A DNA stretch of 64,000 nt from Streptomyces sp. NBC_00078 (GCF_026343335.1 NZ_JAPELX010000001.1:6944001-7008000), one strand, 5' to 3'; numbered from the stretch's first letter, positions 17,736 through 26,463 are shown. Notes: generated by a model from the sequence alone, not told the origin. A program made the numbers and translations.

Positions 17736-18682
17736 CCCGCCCCCTGCGGCTGGGCGTCGTCGGCCTCGGGGCCATCTCCCCCTACTACCTGGCCGCCGCC
17801 GAACGGCTGCCCGGCTGGGAGCTGTCGGCCGTGTGCGACACGCGCGACCAGGCCCTGGAGCAGTACCGGGGCCAGGCGGCCCGTTTCCGCGACCACAGGA
17901 CACTGCTGACCCAGGCACGGCCGGACGCCGTGGTGGTGGCCGTCCCCAACCACGTGCACCTCCCGGTCTGCCGAGAGATCCTGGCCGCCGGTGTGCCCGT
18001 GTGCGTCGAGAAACCCCTCGCCCTCACCGCCGCAGAGGGACGCCTGCTGGTGGATCTCGCACGGCGTTGCGGCGTCCCTCTGCTGACGGCGTTCCATCGC
18101 CGCTACAACGCGGCCGTCCGCGCGCTGGCGCACCAGGCGGCCGGCCGGAAGATCGTCGCGGTTCGCGTGCGGTACCTGGAGCGCATCGAGGAACATCTCG
18201 GCGGCGAGGACTGGTACCTCGACCCCGCACGCTGCGGCGGCGGCTGCGTGGCCGACAACGGCCCGAACGCCCTCGACCTGGTGCGGCTGCTGCTGGGCGA
18301 CGTCACGGTCACCGGCTGCGAGATCCACCGCGACGGCTCGGGCGTCGACCGGCAGGCCGTGATCCGCCTCAACAGCCCCACCCAAGCCACCGCGTCGGTG
18401 GAACTGGACTGGTCGTATCGGGGAGAACGCAAGGACATCGAGGCCGAACTGGCGGACGGGGAGGTCCTGCACGCCGACATGCTGGCCGGCCACCCCGGCT
18501 TCAAGGCATCGCTGTGGCACGAGTACGAGGCGATCCTCACGGAGTTCGCCACTCTCGCGGGCCGGAGCGCCCCGGTCGGCGAGGGAGCGCACGGCGGCCT
18601 GCCGGCACTGGAGTTGGTCGAGGCGGCCTACCGCTGCGCCCGGCCCGCGTCCGATGCTGCGACAGCGGAGGCGGACCGGTGA
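17732..18682 (+). CDS. Gfo/Idh/MocA-family oxidoreductase (second)
   Basis: A 316-residue NAD(P)-dependent dehydrogenase with GVVGLGAISPYYL at residues 8-20, VAVPNHVHLPV, the EKP signature in VCVEKPLALT, and HRRYN, GGGCVADNGPNALDL further on, the last typical of the substrate domain. The ATG at 17732 overlaps the preceding stop. It differs from the first copy at 13330 in most positions, so the two probably act on different positions or steps. It overlaps the small downstream gene by GTGA. Confidence 0.85.
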   Translation: MTRPLRLGVVGLGAISPYYLAAAERLPGWELSAVCDTRDQALEQYRGQAARFRDHRTLLTQARPDAVVVAVPNHVHLPVCREILAAGVPVCVEKPLALTAAEGRLLVDLARRCGVPLLTAFHRRYNAAVRALAHQAAGRKIVAVRVRYLERIEEHLGGEDWYLDPARCGGGCVADNGPNALDLVRLLLGDVTVTGCEIHRDGSGVDRQAVIRLNSPTQATASVELDWSYRGERKDIEAELADGEVLHADMLAGHPGFKASLWHEYEAILTEFATLAGRSAPVGEGAHGGLPALELVEAAYRCARPASDAATAEADR

Positions 18683-19113
18683 ACCCGGCGGAGGACGGCC
18701 CGAAACGTGTGGTGCGCGGGGACCTGGTCAAGGTGCTGACGCACCACCGCACGGACCGTGGGATGCGGCTGGAGGAACACGCGGCGCGCTGCGTCCGCCG
18801 GGGCGAGGTGCACGAACTGGTCAGCACCGACCAATGGGACCCGCGCCCCGGCGCCAGGATCGACCGGGTGGGCTTCCTCGGCTTCGCGGAACTGGTGTGC
18901 GGCGGCGTGATCGACCGTGGTGACCTGGTGAGCATCGGGGACACGCCGGTCGGCATGGTCCTCGGCTTCGATGCCTGCCACCTTCCGAACCACTACAACA
19001 TCCTGATCCACACCCCCCGTCCGGTCAGTGGCCGGGACCTGCGGCTGCGGCCCGAGGCCCGTGTCACCTTCGTCCAGGGCCCGGAAGAAGGGGGCCGGGG
19101 GCCGAAGGACTGA
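18679..19113 (+). CDS. Small conserved-looking protein of unknown function
   Basis: A 144-residue protein I do not assign to a characterised family. It starts at a GTG overlapping the Gfo/Idh stop (GTGA), so it is co-translated with the operon. It is rich in charged residues, has no signal peptide or membrane span, and contains the hydrophobic block VGFLGFAELVCGG and LGFDACHLPNHYNILIHT, which includes several His/Asp residues that could bind metal. The compact beta-rich look would fit a small binding or barrel protein. Its last codons lie inside the operon terminator. A much longer frame that includes this region from 17305 is spurious upstream of 18679. Confidence 0.7.
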   Translation: MNPAEDGPKRVVRGDLVKVLTHHRTDRGMRLEEHAARCVRRGEVHELVSTDQWDPRPGARIDRVGFLGFAELVCGGVIDRGDLVSIGDTPVGMVLGFDACHLPNHYNILIHTPRPVSGRDLRLRPEARVTFVQGPEEGGRGPKD

Positions 19114-19134
19114 CGCCTTCGGCCCCCGGCCCCC
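19090..19134 (+). terminator. Strong rho-independent-like terminator of the plus-strand operon
   Basis: A perfect 19-bp inverted repeat (19090-19108 with 19116-19134) around a 7-nt loop ACTGACG. The TGA stop codon of the upstream gene (19111-19113) is in the loop. There is no long T-run, as is usual in Streptomyces. Confidence 0.85.
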
Positions 19135-19141
19135 TTCATGG

Positions 19142-19177
19142 GGTGACCCCCCTGAGCGGATGCCCAGGGGGGTCACC
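19142..19177 (-). terminator. Second hairpin terminator, between convergent genes
   Basis: A perfect 13-bp inverted repeat (19142-19154 with 19165-19177, arm GGTGACCCCCCTG) with a 10-nt loop, 17 bp after the stop of the minus-strand EF-hand gene. Together with the preceding hairpin it insulates the two convergent units. Confidence 0.8.
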
Positions 19178-19194
19178 GGGGTTGGTCCGGCAGG

Positions 19195-19728
19195 TCAGCC
19201 GAGAAGCTCGACGTCCAGCTGGCCGAAGTGGAAGTCGCGGAGCGCCCGCAGCAGTTCCTCCTCGGACAGGCGGCCATCGCCGTTCGCGTCGATCTGCCCG
19301 AACATGTCACCGGCCCGGCTGTCCGGCACGCCGACGGCGGTCAGCCACGCCCGGAACTCGCGCTGGTCGATCTCGCCGTCGTGGTTGTCGTCGCACAGAC
19401 GGATCAGCGCCTTCACGATGGGGGAGAGGGCGCGGTTGAAGCTCGCCTCGCCCTCCTTGAACAGCATGTCCCCCGTGGCGTTGAGGAACTGTTCCCGGCT
19501 GATGCCGCTCCCGACGGGGACTCCGGCCGCCTGGGCCAGGTGCTCGTAGAGTCCCTGGAACGCGTTCAGGAGTTCCCGCACCTCCGCGGAGTCGGCCTTC
19601 CTCCCCAGGTTCTGGGCGATCCGGGCTGCCTCGCCCTGGAAGTCGCTGGATTCCAGCAGACCGTTGCCGTCGGTGTCCCACTTCTCGAAGCGCTTCACCA
19701 GACGGTCGTTGGCGACAGCAGTGCTCAT
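19195..19728 (-). CDS. EF-hand calcium-binding protein
   Basis: A 177-residue calmodulin-like soluble protein with at least three good EF-hand loops: DTDGNGLLESSDF at 18-30, DDNHDGEIDQREF near 112 and DANGDGRLSEEEL near 146; a fourth, degenerate one may lie near GISREQF. The pattern and length resemble the calerythrin/calexcitin group known from actinomycetes, proposed as Ca2+ buffers or sensors. An excellent AAGGAGAACAC precedes the ATG. It is single-gene and flanked by terminators. There is no signal peptide, so it should be cytoplasmic. Confidence 0.9.
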   Translation of the reverse strand: MSTAVANDRLVKRFEKWDTDGNGLLESSDFQGEAARIAQNLGRKADSAEVRELLNAFQGLYEHLAQAAGVPVGSGISREQFLNATGDMLFKEGEASFNRALSPIVKALIRLCDDNHDGEIDQREFRAWLTAVGVPDSRAGDMFGQIDANGDGRLSEEELLRALRDFHFGQLDVELLG

Positions 19729-19930
19729 GTGTTCTCCTTCTCGGTTCGTCTCGGAGAGATTCCGGACTGCGGCCCCTGGTCAGGGCCGCGACCGCGCAGG
19801 GCGCTGCCACTGCGCGGGTCTGTGGGCCGGCGGGACGCCGGCGGGGAGGTGCCGACCGGGGTCGGCGGGACGAGCCGTCGGCTGGGGCGGCGAAAGGGGC
19901 CGGAGCCAGTGCCGGACGCGACGGGGGTTG

Positions 19931-21190
19931 TCAGAGAAGCGTCACTCTGCTGCCCACTGCCTTGCCGCGCGTGTCCAGCACGGCGCAACGGGCTCTGCCC
20001 CACGCTTCTCTCGCGTAGCAGGCGTGGTCCTGCAGCAGGATCGCCACATCCGCATCGCGCAGGGCTTCCCGCAGATCCGTGGCACGCGGCAGGGACCGAT
20101 CGTCCACGCTGAAGTCGGCTGCGTACGGATCGTGATAGAAGACGTCGACCCCAGTGGCGAGCAGCCCGGCGGCCACGGGGCGTGCCGGTGACTCACGGAC
20201 GTCGGCGACGTCGGCCTTGTAGGTGACGCCCAGGAGGAGGGCACGTGCGCCCTCCGGCCGGCCGCGGGTCTCGGTGAGCAGAGACAGGGCCCGGTCCACG
20301 ACATGCCTCGGCATGTCGGTGAGGACCTCGTGTGCGGCTGCCAGCATGCGGAAGGGGAAACCCTGGGACTCGGCCCGCGCGGCCAGATAGCGGGGGTCGA
20401 CGGGGATGCAGTGCCCGCCGACGCCGGGACCGGGACTGAAAGGGGCGAAGCCGAACGGCTTCGACGCCGCGCAGTGCAGAACGTCCCAGACGTCGATGCC
20501 GGCCTGGTGGCAGAAGAGCGCCACCTCGTCGGCCAGGGCGATATTGACGTAGCGGTAGGTGTTCTCGAGGAGTTTGGCCATCTCCGCCTCCCGCGTGCCC
20601 CGGGCGAGGACGAGGTGGTCCACGAACCGTCCGTAGAACGCGGTGGCGTACTTCACGCACAGAGCGGTGCAACCGCTCACGATCTTCGGGGTGTTGCGGA
20701 CGCCCCAGACCTCGTTGCCGGGGTCGATGCGCTGCGGAGAGTACGCGAGATGGAAGTCCTCGCCGACTCGCAGGCCGCTGCCGCGCTCCAGCAGCGGTCT
20801 CACGACATCCTCCGTGGTGCCCGGGTAGCTGGTGGACTCGAGGACGACGAGCATGCCGGTGCGCAACCGCGCAGCGACGACTCCCGAGGCGTCCCGCACC
20901 GCGGACAAGTCGGGTAAGCCTTCCGGTGTGAGGCCGGTCGGGACACAGATCACCACGGTCTGTGCGTCGTCCAGGACCGCGGGGTCGGCCGTGGCGCGGA
21001 AGCCTGCGTCCAGCATGGCGGTGACCTCGGCGTCACGGACGCCCCCGACGTGCGAGCGGCCCGCGGTGAGAGCGGACACCACAGTGCCGGACACGTCGTA
21101 CCCGGCGGTGGTCAGGCCGGCCGAGACCGCGGCTCTGGCGAGGGGTAACCCGACATGGCCAAGCCCCATGACGACAAGGTCGACGGTCAT
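19931..21190 (-). CDS. Nucleotide-sugar dehydrogenase (UDP-glucose/UDP-ManNAc type)
   Basis: A 419-residue NAD-dependent dehydrogenase that oxidises the C6 hydroxyl of a nucleotide sugar to a carboxylate in two steps. The Rossmann motif VMGLGHVGLPLA is at the N-terminus, LESTSYPGTT and ENTYRYVNIALADE mark the central domain, and the catalytic Cys is in GPGVGGHCIPVDP. The C-terminal KADVADVRESPA is also characteristic. The ATG at 21190 has AGGAGAA upstream; a longer in-frame extension has no start support. The sequence looks nearer to WecC/UDP-N-acetyl-mannosamine dehydrogenase than to Ugd, but substrate is not certain. Confidence 0.85.
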   Translation of the reverse strand: MTVDLVVMGLGHVGLPLARAAVSAGLTTAGYDVSGTVVSALTAGRSHVGGVRDAEVTAMLDAGFRATADPAVLDDAQTVVICVPTGLTPEGLPDLSAVRDASGVVAARLRTGMLVVLESTSYPGTTEDVVRPLLERGSGLRVGEDFHLAYSPQRIDPGNEVWGVRNTPKIVSGCTALCVKYATAFYGRFVDHLVLARGTREAEMAKLLENTYRYVNIALADEVALFCHQAGIDVWDVLHCAASKPFGFAPFSPGPGVGGHCIPVDPRYLAARAESQGFPFRMLAAAHEVLTDMPRHVVDRALSLLTETRGRPEGARALLLGVTYKADVADVRESPARPVAAGLLATGVDVFYHDPYAADFSVDDRSLPRATDLREALRDADVAILLQDHACYAREAWGRARCAVLDTRGKAVGSRVTLL

Positions 21191-21240
21191 GTGCAGCAGT
21201 TCTCCTGGGTGTGGGGGACCGGAGCGCGTGAAACGGTGGT

Positions 21241-21549
21241 TCAGGCCGAGAAGCTGCCGCTGCCGGGCGCCACGTGCGCCCCGAAGCCCGGCTGCACGGT
21301 GAGGCCGGGCGTCAGACAGAAGGGGTCGCCGTACACGGTGACCGGCCGGTCGGTGCGATTCGTCAGCACGTGTGCGTCGGCCGGCAGTTTGTGACAACCA
21401 TGAGGTTCCGGGTAAACGGTCAGCGGTGCCAGCTCCGTCCGGAACACCACGACCTCGCCGGGTTCCGCCGCCGCGGCTGTACCGGGCGCTGCGGTCCCCG
21501 CGAAAAGCGCACAGGTCACGGCGAACAGAAAGATCCGGGCACCACGCAT
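21241..21549 (-). CDS. Small secreted protein of unknown function
   Basis: A 102-residue protein with a clear Sec signal peptide: basic MRGARIF, a hydrophobic stretch FLFAVTCALFAGTAA and an AAAA cleavage region near residue 30. The mature part is about 70 residues with two cysteines (GCHKLP and DPFCLTP) that could form a disulphide. The ATG at 21549 is chosen because AGAGGAGG lies at ideal spacing; an upstream ATG at 21579 is in frame but sits in decayed sequence. The stop lies 50 bp before the dehydrogenase start. No family recognised. Confidence 0.7.
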   Translation of the reverse strand: MRGARIFLFAVTCALFAGTAAPGTAAAAEPGEVVVFRTELAPLTVYPEPHGCHKLPADAHVLTNRTDRPVTVYGDPFCLTPGLTVQPGFGAHVAPGSGSFSA

Positions 21550-21575
21550 AAGCGGCCTCCTCTGGAATTCTTCGG

Positions 21576-22085
21576 TCATTTCTTTTTCCTCGGTCGGCCT
21601 GGCGGCCAGGTTGAAGGTGGAACGGGGGATGTCGACGAGGTCGGCGTGGTGGTCGTGAGCGCGGTGCGGATCATGGCGGCATAGGCGTCGTGAAAGCCAG
21701 GCGGCAGGTGGCTGCGGTAGAAGTCGAGGGCCTGGCTGGTGATGAAGCTGCCGTCGTCGCTGCGGGTCCACTCCTGGTCGCGCATGGAGTGTCACAGTCC
21801 GCGGGCTTCGGCTTCCTTCTTGGGCACTCTGCTGTGGTGGTGCGAGTAGAACGACTCACCCCTGCGGCCGTCCTCGGCCATCCAGCCCGGCGGGGTGCCA
21901 CGGCCTCGCGCAGGAACTCCTTGAGCCGCGGCGGCGGTTGGGGATGCCGCGTGGAGAACGTACCGATGACGCGGAAGAGGTCGTCGGCGTGGGAGATCTG
22001 GCCGGAGCTGAGCAGTTCGGCCACAAGGACGTCTGCCGGCGGACCACCTACCCTGTTGGGCCTCGGGCAGGTCTTCGACGGTCAT
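21576..22085 (-). pseudogene. Frameshifted coding remnant, family not recognised
   Basis: Coding-like protein sequence runs through three frames. It begins at the ATG at 22085 (MTVEDLPEAQQ), continues in another frame as VAELLSSGQISHADDLFRVIG and TFSTRHPQPPPRLKEFLREAVA, then as WMAEDGRRGESFYSHHHSRVP, meets an in-frame TGA at 21792, and resumes as MRDQEWTRSDDGSFITSQAL. I read this as one gene broken by at least two frameshifts and a stop. The product is not recognisable. A sequencing error cluster is the alternative explanation. Confidence 0.4.
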
Positions 22086-22264
22086 GGGCACGGCTACTTC
22101 CCCTTCTGGCGGCCATGTGACGGGAGCGCAACAGCCAAGTCGTGCGGGCGTTCCTCGGGAGGCGGTTGCTGCGCTTCGGCGACTGGAGTCTGTCCGCTTG
22201 CTGGAGAAGGATGCGCCGACGGCAGGTGGTGTACACGTGTGAGTGAATGCGTCTGCGGTTGTGG

Positions 22265-22351
22265 TCAGCAGGCGGCGAGTGAGAGGGCTACGCAGTGCGC
22301 GGCGAGGGCCGCCACGGTCAGGGCGTGGAACACCTCGTGGTGGCCGAACCA
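22265..22351 (-). pseudogene. C-terminal remnant of a hemolysin III (HlyIII/PAQR) family protein
   Basis: The minus strand reads WFGHHEVFHALTVAALA followed by a short hydrophobic tail and stop. The G-H-HEVFH motif in front of a final membrane span is the conserved end of hemolysin III-type membrane proteins. No upstream part can be traced, so this is a 3' fragment. The rest of the 22,086-22,630 stretch shows no other recognisable gene. Confidence 0.5.
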
Positions 22352-22630
22352 GCGGGGTGGGGGCGGGGCGTTGGACGGCGTGGACCACCGAGCCCGCGCC
22401 AGAGGAGACGGCCGGTGACTATCAAGTGAGCACGGCCGGTGTGCAGGAAACCGGCATCGATGCCTCGATCGGCACCGTCGGCGACGCCCTGGGCAACGCG
22501 CGCTCATGGAATCCCGGACCCAGACCCGCCACTACGAAACGGAGGCGGTGACGCACGTATGACGCACGAGGCTCTCTGCACGGCTTCTCTCGCCCCGGAC
22601 CACCGGCGGGAGCGGGGGACTCGGCCGGTG

Positions 22631-23689
22631 TCACAGTTCCGCGGCGGGCCAGTCCAGCAGACGGGCGCCGATCACCGCGGTCTGGAGCATGTAGCGATGG
22701 GCCGGGTCGGCGGGGTTGGCGCCCGTGAGTTTGTGGATGCGGTCCAGGCGGTACGTCAGGGCGCGCACGCTCAGGGAGAGACGGCGGGCGGCCTCGGCGG
22801 CCACGCAACCCGAGTCGAAGTAGGCGATGAGGGTGTCGAGGAGGGGCTCGGCGCCGCCGCGGGCTGTGGTCAGCGGGCCCAGGGTGCCGGCGACGAGGTC
22901 GGCCATGGCCTGCCGGTCGCGGGTGAGGACGGGGTAGACCAGCAGGTCGGCGGCGCGCAGGACCGGGTCGTCGAGGTCGAGGCGCTCGGCGAGTTCGAGC
23001 GCGTTGAGCGCCTCCTCGTAGGACTGGACGACGCCGCCGGGGCCGGGCTGGGGGCGGCCGATGGCGACGCGGCCGCCGTCGGTGGCGGCGTGCGCCTGCT
23101 TGGCGAAGTGGGCGAGCACCTCGTCCTGGTGGCCGGGGGCTATGCACAGCAGCCGGCCGTCCTTGGTGGTGAGCAGGACGCTGCGGTCACCGAACCGCGC
23201 GATGACGGACCGCTCCACCTGCCTCGACACCGGATCGGCCTCGCCGTACGCGATCCGGCCCTGTGCGACGGCGACCGCGTGGGCGTGGGACAGGCGCAGG
23301 CCGAAGCGTTCGGCGCGCTCTGCGAGGCGGCCCAGGTCGCTGCGGCCGTAGAGGAGGTCGTCGATGAACTCCCGGCGGGCAGCCTCCTCCTGGCGTACGG
23401 CGAGCAGTTCGGCGCGCTCGAAGCCCTCGGCGAAGGCGTCGATGACCTGCTGGACGGCGGCGAGCGCCCTGTCGGCGGAGCCTCTCGCGCCGGGCCAGGC
23501 CGTGCGGGCGGCGGTGAGGTGGGCGCTGACCAGGGCGCGCAGTCCGTGGCCGGCTTCCGCTGCCTGTTCTCCCAGCGCACGGCGTGAGGCGATCTCGTCG
23601 CGAGTGAGGCGCCGACCGGTCGCCGAGACGTCGGCCAGGATGCGGTCGTAACCGTCGAGATACTGCTCGGGAATCTCCCGTTCCGTCAC
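22631..23689 (-). CDS. PucR-family transcriptional regulator
   Basis: A 352-residue regulator. The C-terminus carries the PucR helix-turn-helix (DTLIAYFDSGCVAAEAARRLSLSVRALTYRLDRIHKLTG, positions about 285-325), preceded by a GGDEF-like/CdaR sensor-like central domain (VAIGRPQPGPGGVVQSYEEALNALELA). GTG start at 23689 with GGGGGA upstream. It is divergent from the YqiJ-like/flotillin/ATPase operon and the space between them carries CCGG-type inverted repeats, so it may control that operon. Effector unknown. Confidence 0.88.
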   Translation of the reverse strand: MTEREIPEQYLDGYDRILADVSATGRRLTRDEIASRRALGEQAAEAGHGLRALVSAHLTAARTAWPGARGSADRALAAVQQVIDAFAEGFERAELLAVRQEEAARREFIDDLLYGRSDLGRLAERAERFGLRLSHAHAVAVAQGRIAYGEADPVSRQVERSVIARFGDRSVLLTTKDGRLLCIAPGHQDEVLAHFAKQAHAATDGGRVAIGRPQPGPGGVVQSYEEALNALELAERLDLDDPVLRAADLLVYPVLTRDRQAMADLVAGTLGPLTTARGGAEPLLDTLIAYFDSGCVAAEAARRLSLSVRALTYRLDRIHKLTGANPADPAHRYMLQTAVIGARLLDWPAAEL

Positions 23690-23705
23690 GTCGTCCCCCG
23701 CTATT

Positions 23706-23734
23706 TTGACGCGCCGCTGACGGTTTCTTAGCGG
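23706..23734 (+). promoter_or_regulatory. Candidate promoter upstream of the flotillin operon
   Basis: TTGACG (23706-23711), 17-bp spacer, TAGCGG (23729-23734) reading to the right. It lies just behind the PucR start, before the inverted repeats at 23763 and 23833. Confidence 0.45.
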
Positions 23735-23762
23735 TCACCGGCATGCAGACCCTAATGAACGC

Positions 23763-23869
23763 TGCCGGAAACCGGCAATGCGCGGGTCGGCGCTCATGGT
23801 TGAGCATGGCTCGCGGGGAGCACGGCGGATGGTTCCGATGCCGGACACCGGCAGGTGCCGGCATCGGAA
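23763..23869. promoter_or_regulatory. Cluster of CCGG-n3-CCGG inverted repeats (putative operator)
   Basis: TGCCGGAAACCGGCA (23763-23777) and TGCCGGACACCGGCA (23839-23853) share the form TGCCGG-n3-CCGGCA. The second is nested in a larger perfect 12-bp inverted repeat with arms TTCCGATGCCGG (23833-23844) and its complement (23858-23869). A third copy lies upstream of the transporter gene at 31822. Binding by the divergent PucR protein is an inference. Confidence 0.55.
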
Positions 23870-23940
23870 ACCGGAGGGGAGCCGTGCACCGTCGGAAGAT
23901 CACGACCGGCGCGGGCCGCGGGCGGAAAGGGGGCAGCAGG

Positions 23941-24345
23941 ATGCGGATGTTTCTGCTGGCCGCCACCGGCCTGCCCACGATCCTGCCGACCGCGGCGCTC
24001 GTCGTGGTCGCCTGCTTCTGGCTGCTGGCCCTCGCGCGGGTCACCGCCGTCGACAGCTTCGACGCGGACGTCGATCTGCGGGCCTGGCGCATGAGCGGGG
24101 TGCCCGTTGCCGTCGCCCTCTCGCTGCTGACCGTGCTCGCCTGGTGCTTGAGCGTCTCGGCGGCCGTGCTGCTCACCGTGTTCCGGCCGCAGGGATCCGT
24201 CGCCGGGCTGCTGCGCCTGGCCGCCCCCGCGGGAGCGCTGCTCCTCGCCTGGGCCGCCACGTGTCTGATCGTGCGGCCCCTGCACCGGCTCTTCCCGGAC
24301 GAACCCGCGGTGGCCGTACCCCCGCCGCGAGGCCACGCCGCCTGA
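23941..24345 (+). CDS. Small membrane protein, YqiJ-like partner of flotillin
   Basis: A 134-residue protein with three predicted membrane spans (about residues 5-30, 55-85 and 90-115) and a short basic/proline tail. In many bacteria a small YqiJ-type membrane protein is encoded directly before a YqiK flotillin; the order here is the same and the segment VDSFDADVDLRAW resembles the equivalent loop. The soluble OB-fold domain of YqiJ is missing. ATG 23941 is preceded by AAAGGGGG; longer in-frame starts exist upstream but extend through the inverted repeats. Probable role: membrane partner of flotillin. Confidence 0.65.
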   Translation: MRMFLLAATGLPTILPTAALVVVACFWLLALARVTAVDSFDADVDLRAWRMSGVPVAVALSLLTVLAWCLSVSAAVLLTVFRPQGSVAGLLRLAAPAGALLLAWAATCLIVRPLHRLFPDEPAVAVPPPRGHAA

Positions 24346-24422
24346 GCCGCGCCTCGCCGGACCTCGTCTCCGGCTCCTTCTTCCTCTCGCTCGAACTCCC
24401 TTACGCCTCAAGGACGTATGCC

Positions 24423-26456
24423 ATGAATCCCATGACCGTGGGCATCGGCGTGCTCGTCGCCGTCTGCCTGCTCGCCGTACTCGCCGTCTCCCTGTTGTTC
24501 CGCAAGGTGGAGCAGGGCAAGGCCCTGATCGTCTCCAAGCTGCGCAGGGTCGATGTGACGTTCACCGGGCAGGTCGTCCTGCCGGTGCTGCACAAGGCCG
24601 AGGTGATGGACATCTCGGTGAAGACCATCGAGATCACCCGGGCCGGCCGGGACGGGCTGATCTGCCGGGACAACATCCGTGCCGACATCCGGATCTCGTT
24701 CTTCGTGAAGGTCAACAAGACCGTCGAGGACGTCATCAAGGTCGCCCAGGCCGTCGGCACCGCGCGGGCGAGCGACCAGAAGACGCTGCAGGAACTCTTC
24801 CACGCGAAGTTCTCCGAGGCGCTGAAGACCGTGGGCAAGCAGCTGGACTTCACCGACCTCTACACCAAGCGCGAGGAACTGCGTTACAAAATCATCGAGT
24901 TGATCGGTGTCGACCTCAACGGCTACCACCTGGAGGACGCGGCGATCGACTACCTGGAGCAGACGCCGCTGACCCAGCTCGACCCGGCCAACGTCCTCGA
25001 CGCCCAGGGCATCCGCAAGATCACCGAGCTGACCGTGGTCGAGCACGTGCGCACCAACGAGGCCCAGCGCACGGAGGAGAAGGAGATCACCCGGCAGAAC
25101 GTCGACGCCCGCGAGGCGATCCTGGAGCTGGAACGCCGGCAGGCGGACGCCGAGATCAAGCAGAAGCGCGAGATCGACACCGTACGGGCGCGCGAGGAGG
25201 CCGAGACGGCGCGGGTGGTGGAGGAGGAGCGGCTGCGGGCGCAGGGCGCGTTCCTGGCCACCGAGGAGAAGCTCGGTGTCCAGCGCGAGAACCAGGCCCG
25301 CGAGGTCGCCGTCGCCGCGAAGAACCGCGAGCGGGTCATCGCCGTCGAGAACGAGCGCATCGAGAAGGACCGGATGCTGGAGGTCATCGCGCGGGAACGG
25401 GAGACCCAGCTGACGCGGATCGCCGCCGAGAAGGAGGTCGAGGCGGAGAAGCGGGAGATCGCCGAGGTCATCCGGGAGCGGGTGGCCGTGGACTGCACGG
25501 TCGCCGAGCAGGAGGAGGCCATCAAGAAGCTGCGGGCCGTGCAGGAGGCGGAGCGGCAGCGGCAGGCGGTCGTCATCGCCGCCGAGGCCGAGGCGCAGGA
25601 GCTGCTGGTCAAGGACATCAAGGCGGCGGAGGCGGCCGAGCAGGCCGCCGTGCACCGTGCCGCCGAGGAACTCACCCTCGCCGAGGCCCGGATGAAGTGC
25701 GCCGACCTCGACGCCCAGGCCAAGCTGCGGCTCGCCGAGGGTGTCCAGGCCGAGGCCGCCGCCGAGGGTCTGGCCGCGGTGCGGGTCCGCGACAAGGAGG
25801 CCGAGGTCATCGAGAAGGCCGGGCGGGCGGAGGCCGAGGCGGCCGAGGCGCGGATGCGGGCCGAGGCGGAGGGAACCCGGGCCCAGGCGCTCGCCGAGGC
25901 CGAGGGAATCGGCGAGAAGCTCAAGGCGGAGGCCGCCGGCCTCACCGAGAAGGCGGCGGCGATGGCCGCCCTGGACGATGCCTCCCGCGGCCACGAGGAG
26001 TACCGGCTGCGCCTGGCGGCCGAGAAGGACATCCGGCTGGCCGGGCTGGACGCACAGCGGCAGATCGCCGAGGCGCAGGCCACCGTGCTCGCCACCGGGC
26101 TGGAGAACGCCGACATCGACATCGTCGGCGGGGAGTCCGTCTTCTTCGACCGGCTGGTCTCCGCGATCTCGTTCGGCAAGGGTGTCGACGGATTCGTCGA
26201 GAACTCCGCGACCGCGCGGGCGCTCGCCGGGCCCTGGCTGGACGGCGGCGCGAGCTTCACCGACGACCTCGGGCACATTTTCGGTTCCGTCTCCACGGCC
26301 GACGTACGCGACCTGACCGTGTCCGCGCTGCTGATGAAGCTCATGAAGTCGGACGCCGCGAACACCGGTCAGTTCCAGCAACTCCTGGAGAGAGCAGGTG
26401 AGTTGGGCCTCGCCGACACGTCCCTCGCCTCCGTCAACGGCTCCGCCAGGGGCTGA
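24423..26456 (+). CDS. Flotillin-family protein (YqiK-like)
   Basis: A 677-residue SPFH-domain protein. One N-terminal transmembrane segment (residues 5-26), then the SPFH/band 7 domain (about 28-200, with IRADIRISFFVKVNKTVEDVI), then a very long Glu/Ala/Arg-rich coiled coil (about 210-560) with EAEA repeats, ending in a globular tail (GGESVFFDRLVSAISFG). Flotillins organise membrane microdomains as large oligomers. Forms an operon with the upstream small membrane protein and the downstream giant ATPase. Confidence 0.9.
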   Translation: MNPMTVGIGVLVAVCLLAVLAVSLLFRKVEQGKALIVSKLRRVDVTFTGQVVLPVLHKAEVMDISVKTIEITRAGRDGLICRDNIRADIRISFFVKVNKTVEDVIKVAQAVGTARASDQKTLQELFHAKFSEALKTVGKQLDFTDLYTKREELRYKIIELIGVDLNGYHLEDAAIDYLEQTPLTQLDPANVLDAQGIRKITELTVVEHVRTNEAQRTEEKEITRQNVDAREAILELERRQADAEIKQKREIDTVRAREEAETARVVEEERLRAQGAFLATEEKLGVQRENQAREVAVAAKNRERVIAVENERIEKDRMLEVIARERETQLTRIAAEKEVEAEKREIAEVIRERVAVDCTVAEQEEAIKKLRAVQEAERQRQAVVIAAEAEAQELLVKDIKAAEAAEQAAVHRAAEELTLAEARMKCADLDAQAKLRLAEGVQAEAAAEGLAAVRVRDKEAEVIEKAGRAEAEAAEARMRAEAEGTRAQALAEAEGIGEKLKAEAAGLTEKAAAMAALDDASRGHEEYRLRLAAEKDIRLAGLDAQRQIAEAQATVLATGLENADIDIVGGESVFFDRLVSAISFGKGVDGFVENSATARALAGPWLDGGASFTDDLGHIFGSVSTADVRDLTVSALLMKLMKSDAANTGQFQQLLERAGELGLADTSLASVNGSARG

Positions 26457-26463
26457 CCGGCCC

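Noticed and set aside
17305..18678. Long open frame leading into the small gene at 18679
   Set aside because: It overlaps two well-supported dehydrogenase genes in another frame and its product is Arg/Pro/Gly-rich with no family sequence; only the part after the GTG at 18679 reads like a protein.
24408..26381. 657-codon minus-strand frame, Leu/Gly/Asp-rich
   Set aside because: Shadow of the flotillin coiled-coil region; composition mirrors the repeated GAG/GCC codons.
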